A DNA stretch of 64,000 bases from PALSA-612 sp035652235 (GCA_035652235.1 DASREE010000022.1:38167-102166), one strand, 5' to 3'. Shown: positions 1 to 9,310, counted from the first letter of the stretch. Numbers and translations: made by a program. The notes: generated from the letters alone by a model not told the origin.

Positions 1-1026
1 GCCACCGGGCTGCTCATCGCGATCACCGACGACTTGTCCTCAGGGGTCGTCGGCGGCCTCGGCACCGCGCAGTCGTCGAATCTGCTCCAATCGGTCGGAG
101 ACGCCTACAAGAACGCGCTCGACCAGACCTCGGGCATCCCGCTCTTCGGCGTCTTCCTCGGCGCGATCATCCTCGCGATCGGCGCCTTCGTGCTCTGGCT
201 CGAGCTCGTCATCCGCGACGCCGCGATCTACGTCTGCGTCTTCTTCCTCCCCCTCACCTTCGTGGCCATGATCTGGCCCGCGACCAGCCGCTGGGCGCGC
301 CGGCTCGTCGAGCTGCTGATCGCAATCGTGCTCGCCAAGTTCGTCATCGTGGCAATCCTCAGCCTCGCGAGCGCCGCCCTCACGAACACGAGCCTCGTCC
401 AAGGTGACGGCAACACCTTCGAGCGCATGATCGCGGGCTCGGCGCTGCTCGTCCTCGCAGCCTGGTCGCCCTTCGCCCTGCTCCGGCTGATCCCGATGAT
501 GGAGGTCGCCGCCGCGAGCGTCGTCAGCCAGCGCTCGACGATGTCCGCAGCGGCCGCTTCCGCCGGCATCCACAGCCCCGCCGCCTACATGCGCCAGGCG
601 ATGGACCGAAGCTCCCGGCCCTCGAGCCCGCCGGCCTACTCGACGAGCGGAGGAGCGACCTACACCCGTGCACACACCGCCAGTGAGGGAACCTCGGGCG
701 AAGGCCCGCCCAGCGATCCTGGCGCACGTGCGCACCGCGGCGAGACGTCCGACGCCGCGGCTGGAACGGTTCAACCGGGCGCACGCCAGCCGGGCGGGTC
801 ACCACGAAGCTCGAGACCTCGAGGCACGGCGACAGCAGCTGAGCCGCCGCCGACCGGCGGGACGCCGTCAGCGTCCCCGCCCGCCGGGCCGCGCCGACCG
901 CCGGAGCCGCCACCGCCTCCTCCCGCGGAGCGGCCGCGAGCGCCGCAGCCGCCGCCCGCGGGGCGGCCGTGCCCTCCCGAGCCACCGCCCGATCCCCGCC
1001 CGCCCAGCGGCGGAGGTGAGACGTGA
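1..1026 (+). CDS. VirB6/TrbL-like conjugation membrane protein (5' end outside window)
   Basis: The reading frame is open from base 1, so the true start lies to the left; a TTG at 34 is only an internal candidate. The visible part has about four hydrophobic segments (around GVFLGAIILAIGAFVLW, VCVFFLPLTFVAMIW, LLIAIVLAKFVIVAILS and ALLVLAAWSPFALLRLI). A roughly 150-residue tail rich in proline, glycine and arginine follows. A polytopic protein with a long disordered tail directly before the secretion ATPases is typical of the VirB6/TrbL inner-membrane channel subunit of actinobacterial conjugation systems. Its stop overlaps the next start by 4 bases (GTGA), so the two are probably translationally coupled. 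The family call rests on topology and context, not on a diagnostic motif. Confidence 0.75.
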   Translation, partial: ATGLLIAITDDLSSGVVGGLGTAQSSNLLQSVGDAYKNALDQTSGIPLFGVFLGAIILAIGAFVLWLELVIRDAAIYVCVFFLPLTFVAMIWPATSRWARRLVELLIAIVLAKFVIVAILSLASAALTNTSLVQGDGNTFERMIAGSALLVLAAWSPFALLRLIPMMEVAAASVVSQRSTMSAAAASAGIHSPAAYMRQAMDRSSRPSSPPAYSTSGGATYTRAHTASEGTSGEGPPSDPGARAHRGETSDAAAGTVQPGARQPGGSPRSSRPRGTATAAEPPPTGGTPSASPPAGPRRPPEPPPPPPAERPRAPQPPPAGRPCPPEPPPDPRPPSGGGET

Positions 1027-2540
1027 GCGCAACCAACTATCAGCGCTACCGCTTTGGACCGCTCGAGCGCCGCGGGCTGATCGGCTCGCTCCGACCGACC
1101 CAGGTGGTCGTGCTCGCCGCCAGCCTCGGCGGTAGCGTCATCCTGTTGCGCACGCTCTCGAGCGGCGGCGGCGTGGTCGCGGCGCTCGCGCTTTCGCTGA
1201 CAGCGGTGGGGTTCTGTTTCTGGCCGATCGGCGGCCGCTCGGCGGAGGCCTGGCTTCCGATCGTCGGCCGCCACGCGGCGCGCGTTGCCCTCGGCACCGG
1301 CATGCGGCGCTCGCCTGCCCCGCAGGCCGGCACCCGGCTGGCCGCAGACGGGCGGCCGGAGGCCGTCGCGGCGCTTCCGGAGGCCGGCCGCGAGCTGGAG
1401 TTGCTCGCGGTGCCGCTCCGGGGGGAGACGGTCGGCGTGCTCAAGGACCGGCGCGCCCGCTCCTACACGGCGGTGCTGGCCGTGCGGGTCGCGTCGTTCG
1501 GGCTGCTCGACCGCTCGGAGCAGGAGGCGCGGCAGGCCGGCTGGGGCGGCGTCCTCGCCGGCCTCGCCCGGGAGGGCTCGCCAGTGAGCCGCATCCAGTG
1601 GCTCGAGCGCACCGTCCCCGCGGACGGGGACGAGGTCGGCCGCTACCTGGGCGAGGCGTGGGCGCGCGACACGGTTCCAGTCGACTCGCTCGCGATGCAG
1701 TCCTATCTGGAGCTGACGAGCAGCGCACCCGCGGTCACGCGGGATCACGAGATCTTCGTCTGCCTGCAGATCGACGCCAAGCGCGCCTGGCGGCAGATCA
1801 AGCGCAGCGGCGGCAAGCAGGGAGCAGACGCCGGCGCCTGCGCCGTCTTGCTGCGTGAGCTGGAAACGCTCGCCGAGCGCCTGGCCGCAGCCGACGTGCG
1901 CGTCGTCGGCGCTCTGCGCCCCGGCATCCTCGCGACCGCCGTCCGCGTCGCCTTCGACCCCTGGTCGCGGCCCGGGCTGGCGCGGCTCGCCGCCGCCGAC
2001 CCCGACCGGGACGGAATCGACGAGGCGGCCGCCTGGCCGCTCGGCACCGAGACGTCGTGGGCCGTCTACCGGACGGACGGGGCCTTCCACGTCACCTACT
2101 GGATCGCGAGCTGGCCGCGGATCGATGTCGGCGCCGCCTTCCTCTCCCCGCTGCTTCTGCACGCGCAGGTGGTGCGCGCGATCGCGGTCACGATCGAGCC
2201 CATCTCCCCGTTGAAGGCGATGCGGGAGGTCGAGGCCGCCCGCACCTCGGATGTCGCCGACCGCGAGCTGCGCGGGCGCATGGGCTTCATCGAGACCGCG
2301 AGGCGAAGGCGGCAAACCGAGGCGGTCGCCCGCCGCGAGGAGGAGCTCGCCGACGGGCACGCCGCCGTCCGCTTCGCCGGCTACGTCACCGTCTCCGCGC
2401 GCACGCTGGAGGAGCTCGAGCGGCACTGCTCCGAGCTCGAGCACGCCGCCCAGATGGCGCGCCTCGAGCTGCTGCGCATGTACGGGCAGCAGGAGGAGGC
2501 GTTCACCTACACGCTTCCGCTCTGCCGGGGGCTTCGGTGA
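1023..2540 (+). CDS. SCO6880-family type IV secretion protein
   Basis: This 505-residue protein starts at GTG 1023, inside the previous stop codon. The N-terminus reads NYQRYRFGPLERRGLIG, followed by one or two hydrophobic stretches (VVVLAASLGGSVILLR and VVAALALSLTAVGFCFWP). The rest is soluble, with an acidic C-terminal helical region. This layout matches the actinobacterial SCO6880 family, which in conjugative elements precedes the VirB4-type ATPase and is thought to be equivalent to a PrgI/VirB3 subunit joined to a VirB4 N-terminal domain (recalled family knowledge). Here the ATPase is the next gene, joined by another GTGA overlap, which supports a split VirB4 arrangement. No catalytic motif is visible in this protein itself. 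Confidence 0.8.
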   Translation: MSATNYQRYRFGPLERRGLIGSLRPTQVVVLAASLGGSVILLRTLSSGGGVVAALALSLTAVGFCFWPIGGRSAEAWLPIVGRHAARVALGTGMRRSPAPQAGTRLAADGRPEAVAALPEAGRELELLAVPLRGETVGVLKDRRARSYTAVLAVRVASFGLLDRSEQEARQAGWGGVLAGLAREGSPVSRIQWLERTVPADGDEVGRYLGEAWARDTVPVDSLAMQSYLELTSSAPAVTRDHEIFVCLQIDAKRAWRQIKRSGGKQGADAGACAVLLRELETLAERLAAADVRVVGALRPGILATAVRVAFDPWSRPGLARLAAADPDRDGIDEAAAWPLGTETSWAVYRTDGAFHVTYWIASWPRIDVGAAFLSPLLLHAQVVRAIAVTIEPISPLKAMREVEAARTSDVADRELRGRMGFIETARRRRQTEAVARREEELADGHAAVRFAGYVTVSARTLEELERHCSELEHAAQMARLELLRMYGQQEEAFTYTLPLCRGLR

Positions 2541-3784
2541 AGGCGAAGGGGCAGCCCGGCCACCGCGCCACCACCGCTCACCTCCAGGCCGCCTACCCGT
2601 TCGTCGCCGAGGGCGGCCTCGGCGGCCGCGGCGTCTACATCGGCCGCGACATCTACGGCGGCTCCTTCTGCTACGACCCCTGGGAGCTGTACGGCAAGGA
2701 GTTGACGAGCCCGAACGCGGTCGTGATCGGGATCGTCGGCCGGGCCAAGTCGAGCCTCGTCAAGACCTACGTCTTCCGCCAGGCCGTGTTCGGGCGGCAG
2801 GCGTGGATCGTCGACGTCAAGGGCGAATACGACGGGCTCGCCGAAGCGATGGGCGTGCGCGCGATCGCGCTCTCCCCGGGTGAGGGGCTCAGGCTCAACC
2901 CACTCACCCCGCGCGGCGGACGCGAGCGGCAGCTCAGCCTGCTCTACTCGGTCGCAGCGGCGACGCTCGAGCGGCCGCTGACCCCGGAGGAGAAGCGCGC
3001 CGGGCAAGAGGCGCTCAACATCCTCGACCGACGAGCGGAGCGCGAGCCCACCCTGCCTGCGGTCGTCGACGTGCTCCTGCACCCGCCGGCGGAGATGGCG
3101 GAGGCGCTCGCCATGGAGATCGAAGAGATCGCCGTCTGCGTCCGCCCGATGGCGTTCGCGCTCGACCAGCTCTGCAGCGGCAACCTGCGCGGCATGTTCG
3201 ACGGCCCCACCACGCCCGGGCTCGACCTCGACGGGCCGCTCGTCGTCTTGAACCTGCGCGCTGTTCTGAACACGCACACATCGGCGCTCGGGATCCTGAT
3301 GACCTGCGCCACCGCCTGGCTGCAGGCGATGATCGAGGCCGAGAGCGACGAGCGCAGTCAGAAGCGGATCGTCGTCGTCGACGAGGGCTGGCGGATCCTC
3401 TCCAGCATCGGCATCGGCGAATGGCTGCAGCAGTCGTTCAAGCTCTCGCGCGCCTTCGGCGTCCAGAACATCGTCGTCCTCCACCGGCTGTCCGACCTGC
3501 ATGCCGCCGGGGCCGAGGGAAGCCGCGAGCTCCGCCTCGCCGAAGGGCTCCTCGCCGACGCCGAGACGAAAGTCTGCTACGCGCAGCCGCCCGACCAGCT
3601 CCCCCAGGCGCGCGAGCTCCTCGGACTGACCGACACCGAGGCGGAGCTGCTGCCGCAGCTTCGGCGCGGCTGGGCGCTGTGGAAGGTCGGGCAGCGCTCC
3701 TTCCTCGTCCAGCACCGGCTCTCATCGCACGAGCGTGAGCTCGTCGACACCGACGCGCGCATGCTTGTCAGGGCCGCCGCATGA
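2537..3784 (+). CDS. VirB4/TraC-type conjugation ATPase
   Basis: GTG 2537 gives 415 residues and a 4-base overlap with the upstream stop. Longer in-frame starts would read through the SCO6880 gene and are rejected. The P-loop region reads GIVGRAKSSLVKTY near residue 73; the Walker B is RIVVVDEGWRIL near residue 278; and VQNIVVLHRLSDL follows. This is the C-terminal ATPase half of a VirB4-like protein, which would power assembly of the transfer channel at the inner membrane. One oddity is that the usual second glycine of the Walker A (GxxxxGKS) is alanine (GRAKS, codon GCC). The gene sits between SCO6880 and the coupling protein, the usual order. Confidence 0.88.
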   Translation: MKAKGQPGHRATTAHLQAAYPFVAEGGLGGRGVYIGRDIYGGSFCYDPWELYGKELTSPNAVVIGIVGRAKSSLVKTYVFRQAVFGRQAWIVDVKGEYDGLAEAMGVRAIALSPGEGLRLNPLTPRGGRERQLSLLYSVAAATLERPLTPEEKRAGQEALNILDRRAEREPTLPAVVDVLLHPPAEMAEALAMEIEEIAVCVRPMAFALDQLCSGNLRGMFDGPTTPGLDLDGPLVVLNLRAVLNTHTSALGILMTCATAWLQAMIEAESDERSQKRIVVVDEGWRILSSIGIGEWLQQSFKLSRAFGVQNIVVLHRLSDLHAAGAEGSRELRLAEGLLADAETKVCYAQPPDQLPQARELLGLTDTEAELLPQLRRGWALWKVGQRSFLVQHRLSSHERELVDTDARMLVRAAA

Positions 3785-5502
3785 ACAGCGAGCAGCACGT
3801 GCCACAGGCCCGCGGCGCTTCGGGGGCACAACCGCTCGAGACGCTCGCCCTTCGGCTGCTTGCGGGGCTCGTCGCCGCCGGCGCGCTGCTCTGGCTGGCC
3901 GGCGAGCTCTCCGGGCGGCTGTTCGGCGGCAACTGGCCGGAGGTGCACGCCTCGGAGATGGCGACCGTCGTGCTCCGGTTTCCCCATCACCTCGGCGACC
4001 CCGCCGCCGCCTGGCCCGATCGCGCCCGCGAGCTCGTCCCGGGGCCGGTCGCCTTCTACGGAACGCTCGCGGCGCTCCTCTTCCCGGGTCTCGCAGCCGC
4101 CGCATTGGTTCTGGTTCGGCGCGGCGCGAGACGGAGCGAAACGCAGAACGCCCGCTGGGCGCGCCGGCGCGACCTTCGCCCGCTGCACCGGCGTGCCGGC
4201 GAGACGGGCCGCCTCAGCCTCGGCCGCATCGACGGCCGGCTGGTCGCGGCCGAGCCGCGGCAGTCGGTGATCGTGATCGGGCCGACGCAGACCGGCAAGA
4301 CGACCGGTTTCGCCATCCCCGCGATCCTCGAATGGCAGGGGCCGGTGGTCGCCACCTCCGTCAAGACCGACCTCCTCCGCGAGACGCTCGTTGCACGCTC
4401 GTCGTTGGCCGGCGCGAAGACGTGGATCTACGACCCCACCGGCAGCACCGGCCTCCCGGCAGCGGGATGGACGCCGCTGATGGAGTGCCTCACCTGGCAG
4501 GGCGCCCAGCGGGTCGCCGACTGGCTCGTCCGCACCGCCCGCCCCGCCAGATCCGGGATCGAGGGCGACGCCTTCTGGTACGCAGCGGCGGCGAAGGTCC
4601 TCGCCCCGATCCTGCTCGCCGCCGCCTGCAGCGGCGGAACGATGGCCCAGGTCGTCGAGTGGCTCGACAGCCAGGACCCCGAGCCCGTACAGCACGCCCT
4701 CGAAGCGAACAACGAGGAAGAAGCCGTCGCCGCCTACGACGCGATCTCGATGTGGGACGAGCGCACCCGCGGCAGCGTCTACGCCACCGCCCAGACCGTC
4801 CTCCTCGCCTACACCGACTCCGGCGTGCTCGCCTCCGCGATGAGCTCAGAGCTCCGCGCCGAGTACCTCCTCGACGGCGGCAGCCACACCGCCTACCTCT
4901 GCGCCCCCGCCCACGAGCAGCGCCGCCTGCAACCGCTGTTCGCGACGCTCGTCCAGGAGATCGTCGCCCACGCCTACGAGCGCTCCGCCCGCACCGGCAA
5001 GCCGCTCGACCCGCCGCTCCTGCTCGTCCTCGACGAGTGCGCCAACATCGCGCCCCTGCGCGAGCTCGCCGCTCTCGCCGCCACCGGCGCCGGGCAGGGC
5101 ATCCAGCTCGTCTCCGTTTTCCAGGACATGGCCCAGATCAACGCCGTCTACGGCGCCGACCGCGCACCGACGATCGTCTCCAACCACCGCGCCAAGGTCG
5201 TCCTCTCGGGCATCTCCGACCTGCCCACGCTCCGCTACGTCGCGCAACTGCTCGGAGACCGCGAGGTACGCCGGCAAGCGGCCACCGTCGACGCCGACGG
5301 CCGCCGCTCCACCACCGAGTCGATCGCCTACCGCGACCTCGCCCCCGAGAACCTCCTCCGCGAGATGCGGCCCGGACAGGGAATCCTCGTCTACGGCCAC
5401 CTCCCGGCCGCGCGGATCGCGCTGCGACCGTGGTTCCAGGAGCGCCGGCTGCGCCGACTCGCGAGGCGACCGCCGTTCCGTACGGAGGCCGCGCTACCGT
5501 GA
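3781..5502 (+). CDS. VirD4/TraD-family type IV coupling protein
   Basis: The 573-residue protein starts at ATG 3781, overlapping the VirB4-type stop by 4 bases. Two hydrophobic segments lie at the N-terminus (about residues 20-40 and 85-110). The Walker A is GPTQTGKTTGFAIP near residue 165, followed by VVATSVKTDLL. The Walker B is LLLVLDECANIAPL near residue 415, and VSVFQDMAQI follows. These mark a TraG/VirD4-type coupling ATPase, which brings the relaxase-DNA complex to the channel at the cytoplasmic membrane. Its likely partner in this window is the MobF relaxase at 19326-22259, 14 kb away on the opposite strand. Confidence 0.92.
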   Translation: MNSEQHVPQARGASGAQPLETLALRLLAGLVAAGALLWLAGELSGRLFGGNWPEVHASEMATVVLRFPHHLGDPAAAWPDRARELVPGPVAFYGTLAALLFPGLAAAALVLVRRGARRSETQNARWARRRDLRPLHRRAGETGRLSLGRIDGRLVAAEPRQSVIVIGPTQTGKTTGFAIPAILEWQGPVVATSVKTDLLRETLVARSSLAGAKTWIYDPTGSTGLPAAGWTPLMECLTWQGAQRVADWLVRTARPARSGIEGDAFWYAAAAKVLAPILLAAACSGGTMAQVVEWLDSQDPEPVQHALEANNEEEAVAAYDAISMWDERTRGSVYATAQTVLLAYTDSGVLASAMSSELRAEYLLDGGSHTAYLCAPAHEQRRLQPLFATLVQEIVAHAYERSARTGKPLDPPLLLVLDECANIAPLRELAALAATGAGQGIQLVSVFQDMAQINAVYGADRAPTIVSNHRAKVVLSGISDLPTLRYVAQLLGDREVRRQAATVDADGRRSTTESIAYRDLAPENLLREMRPGQGILVYGHLPAARIALRPWFQERRLRRLARRPPFRTEAALP

Positions 5503-6002
5503 AGACCATGCTCGAAGACCTGAGCACGCTGCCGCCCAAGCGGCTCGAGAAACGGCTCGAGAAGCTGGCGCACGACGCGCTCCCCTGCCACGCTGTCACC
5601 GTCTTCGACGGGAACGAAGCCGACGGCCTGACCGTCGCGCTTCACGTCGACTCTCGCCGACGAGGCGACGTCGTCGACCTCGCCCGCGTCCTCGAGGACG
5701 ATCCGTCCGTGAAGGCGTCCTGCGGCTGGTCGCTCCTCCCCCCGACCCGCCGACGCAGCTACTGGCGCCTCCTTCTGCGCGTCGAGTTCGAGCGGCCCGC
5801 CCACTGCCTCTTCACCGTCGGCTTCGACGTTCGCAACCACCCGAGCGAGCCGCTGCGCGCGACACTCCCCCTCCTCCTCGCCGCCAACCGCCTCGTCTTC
5901 GCCTTCGACGGCCGCCTCGACCCCGACCGGCCACTTGCCTGGATCGCTGCACCCGTGGCGTGCGAGCCTGTCCTCGAGCTGCTCGCGGCGGTCGGCGTGT
6001 AA
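5499..6002 (+). CDS. Hypothetical protein at the end of the transfer operon
   Basis: This protein of up to 167 residues begins at GTG 5499, overlapping the coupling-protein stop by 4 bases; ATG 5508 is an alternative three codons later. I recognise no family. The N-terminus is charged and helical (DLSTLPPKRLEKRLEKLAHDAL), and the rest is a mixed alpha/beta sequence with repeated hydrophobic strands (HAVTVFD, LTVALHVD, HCLFTVGFDV). There is no signal peptide or membrane segment. The overlap makes co-transcription with the secretion genes nearly certain, so a cytoplasmic accessory role in transfer is plausible but unproven. Confidence 0.7.
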   Translation: MKTMLEDLSTLPPKRLEKRLEKLAHDALPCHAVTVFDGNEADGLTVALHVDSRRRGDVVDLARVLEDDPSVKASCGWSLLPPTRRRSYWRLLLRVEFERPAHCLFTVGFDVRNHPSEPLRATLPLLLAANRLVFAFDGRLDPDRPLAWIAAPVACEPVLELLAAVGV

Positions 6003-6113
6003 CGCCGTTCGTGTTCTCACTTCAGCTCGGCTGCGACACAACCGACATCAACAGCTGGGCGTGGCGTACAAGCACGGCGTGTCGAGGGACGACTGAAAGA
6101 GTGGTCATCGGTC

Positions 6114-7190
6114 GTGAAACGTGAGGTTCGGCTCCTCAGAGAGAAGGCGCTTGACTCGTTGGTCCTCGCCATCGAGCACTTCAACAGGCCGTATGACCGC
6201 GGTCGCACGTCGTCAGTCCTGATCCTGCTCGATCACTCGTTCGAGATGTTGCTGAAAGCCTCGATCCTCCACCGCGGAGGTCGCATCCGTGAGCCGCGGG
6301 CGAAGCAAACGGTGGGCTTTGACGCGTGCGTCCGCAAGGCCGTGTCCGATGCGTCAGTGAAGTTCCTCTCAGAGGAGCAAGCGCTGTCGCTGCAGGCCGT
6401 GAACGCGCTGCGCGACGCTGCCCAGCATCACCTTCTCGATGTGCCAGAGCAGCAGCTCTATCTGCATGCACAAGTCGGGGTTACGCTGTTCCGAGACATC
6501 CTGGGCGCGGTGTTTGCGGAGGACCTCGCGACCTACCTGCCGGATCGCGTGCTTCCCGTGTCGACTGAACCGCCGAAGGATCTGGCGCTCCTTGTCGAGG
6601 ACGAGGTCGAGATCATCAAGAGCCTGCTGAAGCCCGGCAGCAGGAGAAGAGTAGAAGCCCGCGCCCGTCTCCGCTCGTTGGCCATCCTTGAGGCAGTGAC
6701 CCGCGCCGAGCGCTCGCAGCCAAGCGACGGCGAGCTGAATCGCGTGTTGCATCAGCTGGGAGCCGGTGAGGAGTGGAAGAACATCTTTCCGGGAGTCGCA
6801 TCACTTGCACTCTCGGTCGAAGGCGAGGGCATACCAATCCAAATCCGTATCACGAAGAGGGAAGGCGTTCCGATCCAGCTCGTGCCGGAAGGGACGCCGG
6901 GTGCGACTGTCGTCGCGGTACGTCGAGTCGACGAACTCGGCTACTACAACCTTGGCCTTCGACAGCTCGCGACGCACATGAACCTCAGCCCACCAAGAGC
7001 ACTTGCCGTCGTTCGCCATCTCGGTCTTCAGGGTGACCCCGACTACTACAAGGAGTTCCGAATCGGGAGCCAGACGTTCAAGCGCTATAGCCAGAAGGCG
7101 ATCGAGCGCGTGCGTGGTGAACTGCCCTCGCTTGACCTGAATGAGGTCTGGGAACGACACGGACCCAGACGTAGAGCCCGAGCCCATTGA
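6114..7190 (+). CDS. DUF3644-like protein with a HEPN-type R-x4-H motif
   Basis: This is a 358-residue protein from GTG 6114. The N-terminal part (LLREKALDSLVLAIEHFNRPYDRGRTSSVLILLDHSFEMLLKASI, split here by me at 6 to 50) has the pattern I associate with DUF3644. Residues 100-105 read RDAAQH, an R-x4-H motif like the catalytic site of HEPN ribonucleases, followed by another histidine. The C-terminal third (YYNLGLRQLATHMNLSPPR) looks like a winged-helix or HTH fold. HEPN proteins are common toxins and abortive-infection effectors (family knowledge). The gene is visibly more AT-rich than the flanking transfer genes, suggesting separate acquisition. It precedes tcmP by 88 bases, so a shared role is possible. 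Confidence 0.65.
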   Translation: MKREVRLLREKALDSLVLAIEHFNRPYDRGRTSSVLILLDHSFEMLLKASILHRGGRIREPRAKQTVGFDACVRKAVSDASVKFLSEEQALSLQAVNALRDAAQHHLLDVPEQQLYLHAQVGVTLFRDILGAVFAEDLATYLPDRVLPVSTEPPKDLALLVEDEVEIIKSLLKPGSRRRVEARARLRSLAILEAVTRAERSQPSDGELNRVLHQLGAGEEWKNIFPGVASLALSVEGEGIPIQIRITKREGVPIQLVPEGTPGATVVAVRRVDELGYYNLGLRQLATHMNLSPPRALAVVRHLGLQGDPDYYKEFRIGSQTFKRYSQKAIERVRGELPSLDLNEVWERHGPRRRARAH

Positions 7191-7278
7191 GCTTCGCTCT
7201 TGATCTTTCGCCAGCGAGGGGAACTACTAGCACCAGATAGGACATGCTCCCCTTAGGCGCGAGGAGACCGGGCCCGGC

Positions 7279-8373
7279 ATGACAAAGAAGAACACCCTTT
7301 GGCCGATCACCCGCGCGACGCGGGCGAAGCACACGATCCTGCGTAAGTACCTCGACGCTTGGCTGCCGATCCTCGGTGCCGGGCAGTACGCACACCAGCA
7401 CCTCGTACTGATCGACGGCTTCGCTGGCCCGGGGCGCTACTCGGGCGGTGAGCCGGGTTCTCCCCTGATCATGCTTAGCGCGTACGTGGACCACTCGGCC
7501 GCTCTCGATGCCACGGCGCATTTCTTCTTCATCGAGGAGCACCGCGCACGCTGCGAGCACCTGCGTAGCGAGGTAGCGAAGCTCACCCTGCCGACGAAAG
7601 TGCAAGTCGAGATCATCGAGGGCTCCTTCGTGGACGAGTTCCCCGATCTAATCGACCGGACTACGGCGCAGTTCGGACAATTGCCACCGACGTTCGCGTT
7701 TGTCGATCCGTTCGGCGCCGAAGAGATTCCTGCCGCGCTATCGACGCGCCTCCTGGAGTTCCCGCGCTGCGAAGTCCTGGTCTACTTCCCGGTCGCATTC
7801 CTAGCTCGCTTCGGCGAACAGCCGGAGTTCGCCCCGATACTCGACAGCCTCTATGGAGGCGACCAGTGGAAGCGCGCCCTGGCGGAGCCGGACTTCGAGA
7901 TAAGGAAGCGCTTGCTCCACGACATGTTCCTCGCTGAACTCCAACGGCGCATTCGCTGGGTGCGCTCGTTCGAGATCACACCGGCCGCGGAGGCCGGCGG
8001 AAATACCTACTACCTCTTCTTCGGCACCAGCTCGAAGATGGGACTCCGCCGGATGAAGGATGCGATGTGGAAGGTCGATCCCACATCCGGCGAGCGCTTC
8101 CGAGACTCGACGCTTGCTGACCATCCGGTCCTGTTCGAGCGCGAGCCGGACCTCACGCGCCTGCAGGAGATGCTACGCGAGAAGTTCGGCGGCTCGTGGT
8201 TCACGATCCAGCAGGCCGAGGAGTTCACGCTGCTGGAAACGGGCTTCCGGGACAACGGACACCTGAAACCGACGCTGCGCGCAGCCGAGGCCAACGACGC
8301 GCTCGAGGTTCAACGGCCAACCGGGAAACGCGCCAGGACGTTCACTACCGGGACCCGGATGCGTTTCGCGTGA
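7279..8373 (+). CDS. tcmP: Three-Cys-motif partner protein TcmP
   Basis: This 364-residue protein starts at ATG 7279, with a GAGGAG Shine-Dalgarno-like run at 7261-7266. The N-terminus (WPITRATRAKHTILRKYL, then HLVLIDGFAGPGRYSGG) is the hallmark of TcmP, a family defined by its adjacency to Gp37/Gp68 three-cysteine proteins. IDGFAGPG resembles the SAM-binding glycine loop of Rossmann methyltransferases, and FAFVDPFGAEEIP near residue 140 could be the matching acidic/DP motif. A methyltransferase-like fold is therefore likely, but activity and substrate are unknown. The C-terminus has a helical, possibly winged-helix region. The expected partner follows 51 bases downstream. Confidence 0.88.
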   Translation: MTKKNTLWPITRATRAKHTILRKYLDAWLPILGAGQYAHQHLVLIDGFAGPGRYSGGEPGSPLIMLSAYVDHSAALDATAHFFFIEEHRARCEHLRSEVAKLTLPTKVQVEIIEGSFVDEFPDLIDRTTAQFGQLPPTFAFVDPFGAEEIPAALSTRLLEFPRCEVLVYFPVAFLARFGEQPEFAPILDSLYGGDQWKRALAEPDFEIRKRLLHDMFLAELQRRIRWVRSFEITPAAEAGGNTYYLFFGTSSKMGLRRMKDAMWKVDPTSGERFRDSTLADHPVLFEREPDLTRLQEMLREKFGGSWFTIQQAEEFTLLETGFRDNGHLKPTLRAAEANDALEVQRPTGKRARTFTTGTRMRFA

Positions 8374-8424
8374 TGGTGCAAGCGCCTCGCGTATCCGTCC
8401 GATGGCTAGACGAACATATGTTCG

Positions 8425-9294
8425 ATGCCCGGAAGGAGCCAACTCAGCTTCCTCGAACCTCACCCCGCGACGGCCGGCGAGGTGAGGCCAACTGCAAGAG
8501 GCGGTGTGGTGGCGGCAACTAGCGCAATCGAGTGGACGGACGCGACCTGGAACCCGTGGATGGGTTGTGAGCGGGTCAGCCCAGGCTGTGCGCACTGCTA
8601 CATGTACCGCGAGCAGCGGCAGTACGGCCACGACCCCGAGGCGCTCCGCCGCTCGAAGACGAAGTTCTACGAGCCGCTGCGGTGGCGAGGACCAAGACTG
8701 GTCTTCACCTGCTCCTGGTCAGATTGGTTTCACCCGGGGGCAGATCAGTGGCGGAACGAAGCTTGGGACGTCGTTCGTCAAACCCCGCACCTGACGTACC
8801 AGATCCTGACGAAGCGCCCGGAACTGATTCTCGAGCGTCTGCCCGAGGACTGGGGTGAGGGCTGGGAGAACGTCTGGCTCGGCGTCTCGATCGAAAACAG
8901 CCGCTTCACCTGGCGGGCCGATGCTCTGCGTGAGGTACCAGCCGCAGTACGATTCGTCTCGGCTGAGCCGCTCCTCGGCAGCCTCTTCGATGGTTCCGGC
9001 CGGCGATCGCCGCTTGACCTCGACGGGATCGACTGGCTCATCGTGGGCGGCGAGAGCGGTCCGGACGCGCGACCCCTCGATCTGTCGTGGGCCCTCGAGC
9101 TGGCAGCCGCCTGCGATCGAACGTCGACGGCCTTCTTCGTGAAGCAGCTGGGAACTGTGCTCGGGCGAGAGCTCGGGTCGCGCGATCGGAAGGGCGGCGA
9201 CTTCGGCGTATTCCCGTCGAAGCTCAGGCGCCGCGAGATGCCGCTCGCCATTCAGCAGAGCGCTTCGCCCGTCGGTCTGGCGCTACAGCACTAA
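8425..9294 (+). CDS. Phage Gp37/Gp68-family (DUF5131) three-cysteine protein
   Basis: The conserved domain begins SAIEWTDATWNPWMGCERVS and continues PGCAHCYMYREQ. The three cysteines in a C-x6-C-x2-C arrangement are the feature after which its partner TcmP is named. Later conserved blocks are TCSWSDWFHPGAD, ILTKRPELI, WLGVSIEN, FVSAEPLLGSL and WLIVGGESG. The fold is thought to be related to radical-SAM enzymes, but no reaction is established that I know of. ATG 8425 gives 289 residues; GTG 8506 or 8509 would fit the usual family N-terminus better, since the first 27 residues look unconserved. It ends 16 bases from the convergent DUF499 gene. Confidence 0.88.
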   Translation: MPGRSQLSFLEPHPATAGEVRPTARGGVVAATSAIEWTDATWNPWMGCERVSPGCAHCYMYREQRQYGHDPEALRRSKTKFYEPLRWRGPRLVFTCSWSDWFHPGADQWRNEAWDVVRQTPHLTYQILTKRPELILERLPEDWGEGWENVWLGVSIENSRFTWRADALREVPAAVRFVSAEPLLGSLFDGSGRRSPLDLDGIDWLIVGGESGPDARPLDLSWALELAAACDRTSTAFFVKQLGTVLGRELGSRDRKGGDFGVFPSKLRRREMPLAIQQSASPVGLALQH

Positions 9295-9310
9295 CAACCG
9301 ACGCGAGACG

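Noticed and set aside
7268..7277. Palindrome CCGGGCCCGG just before tcmP
   Set aside because: Short GC palindromes are expected by chance in this composition, and it lies between the ribosome-binding site and the start without other support.
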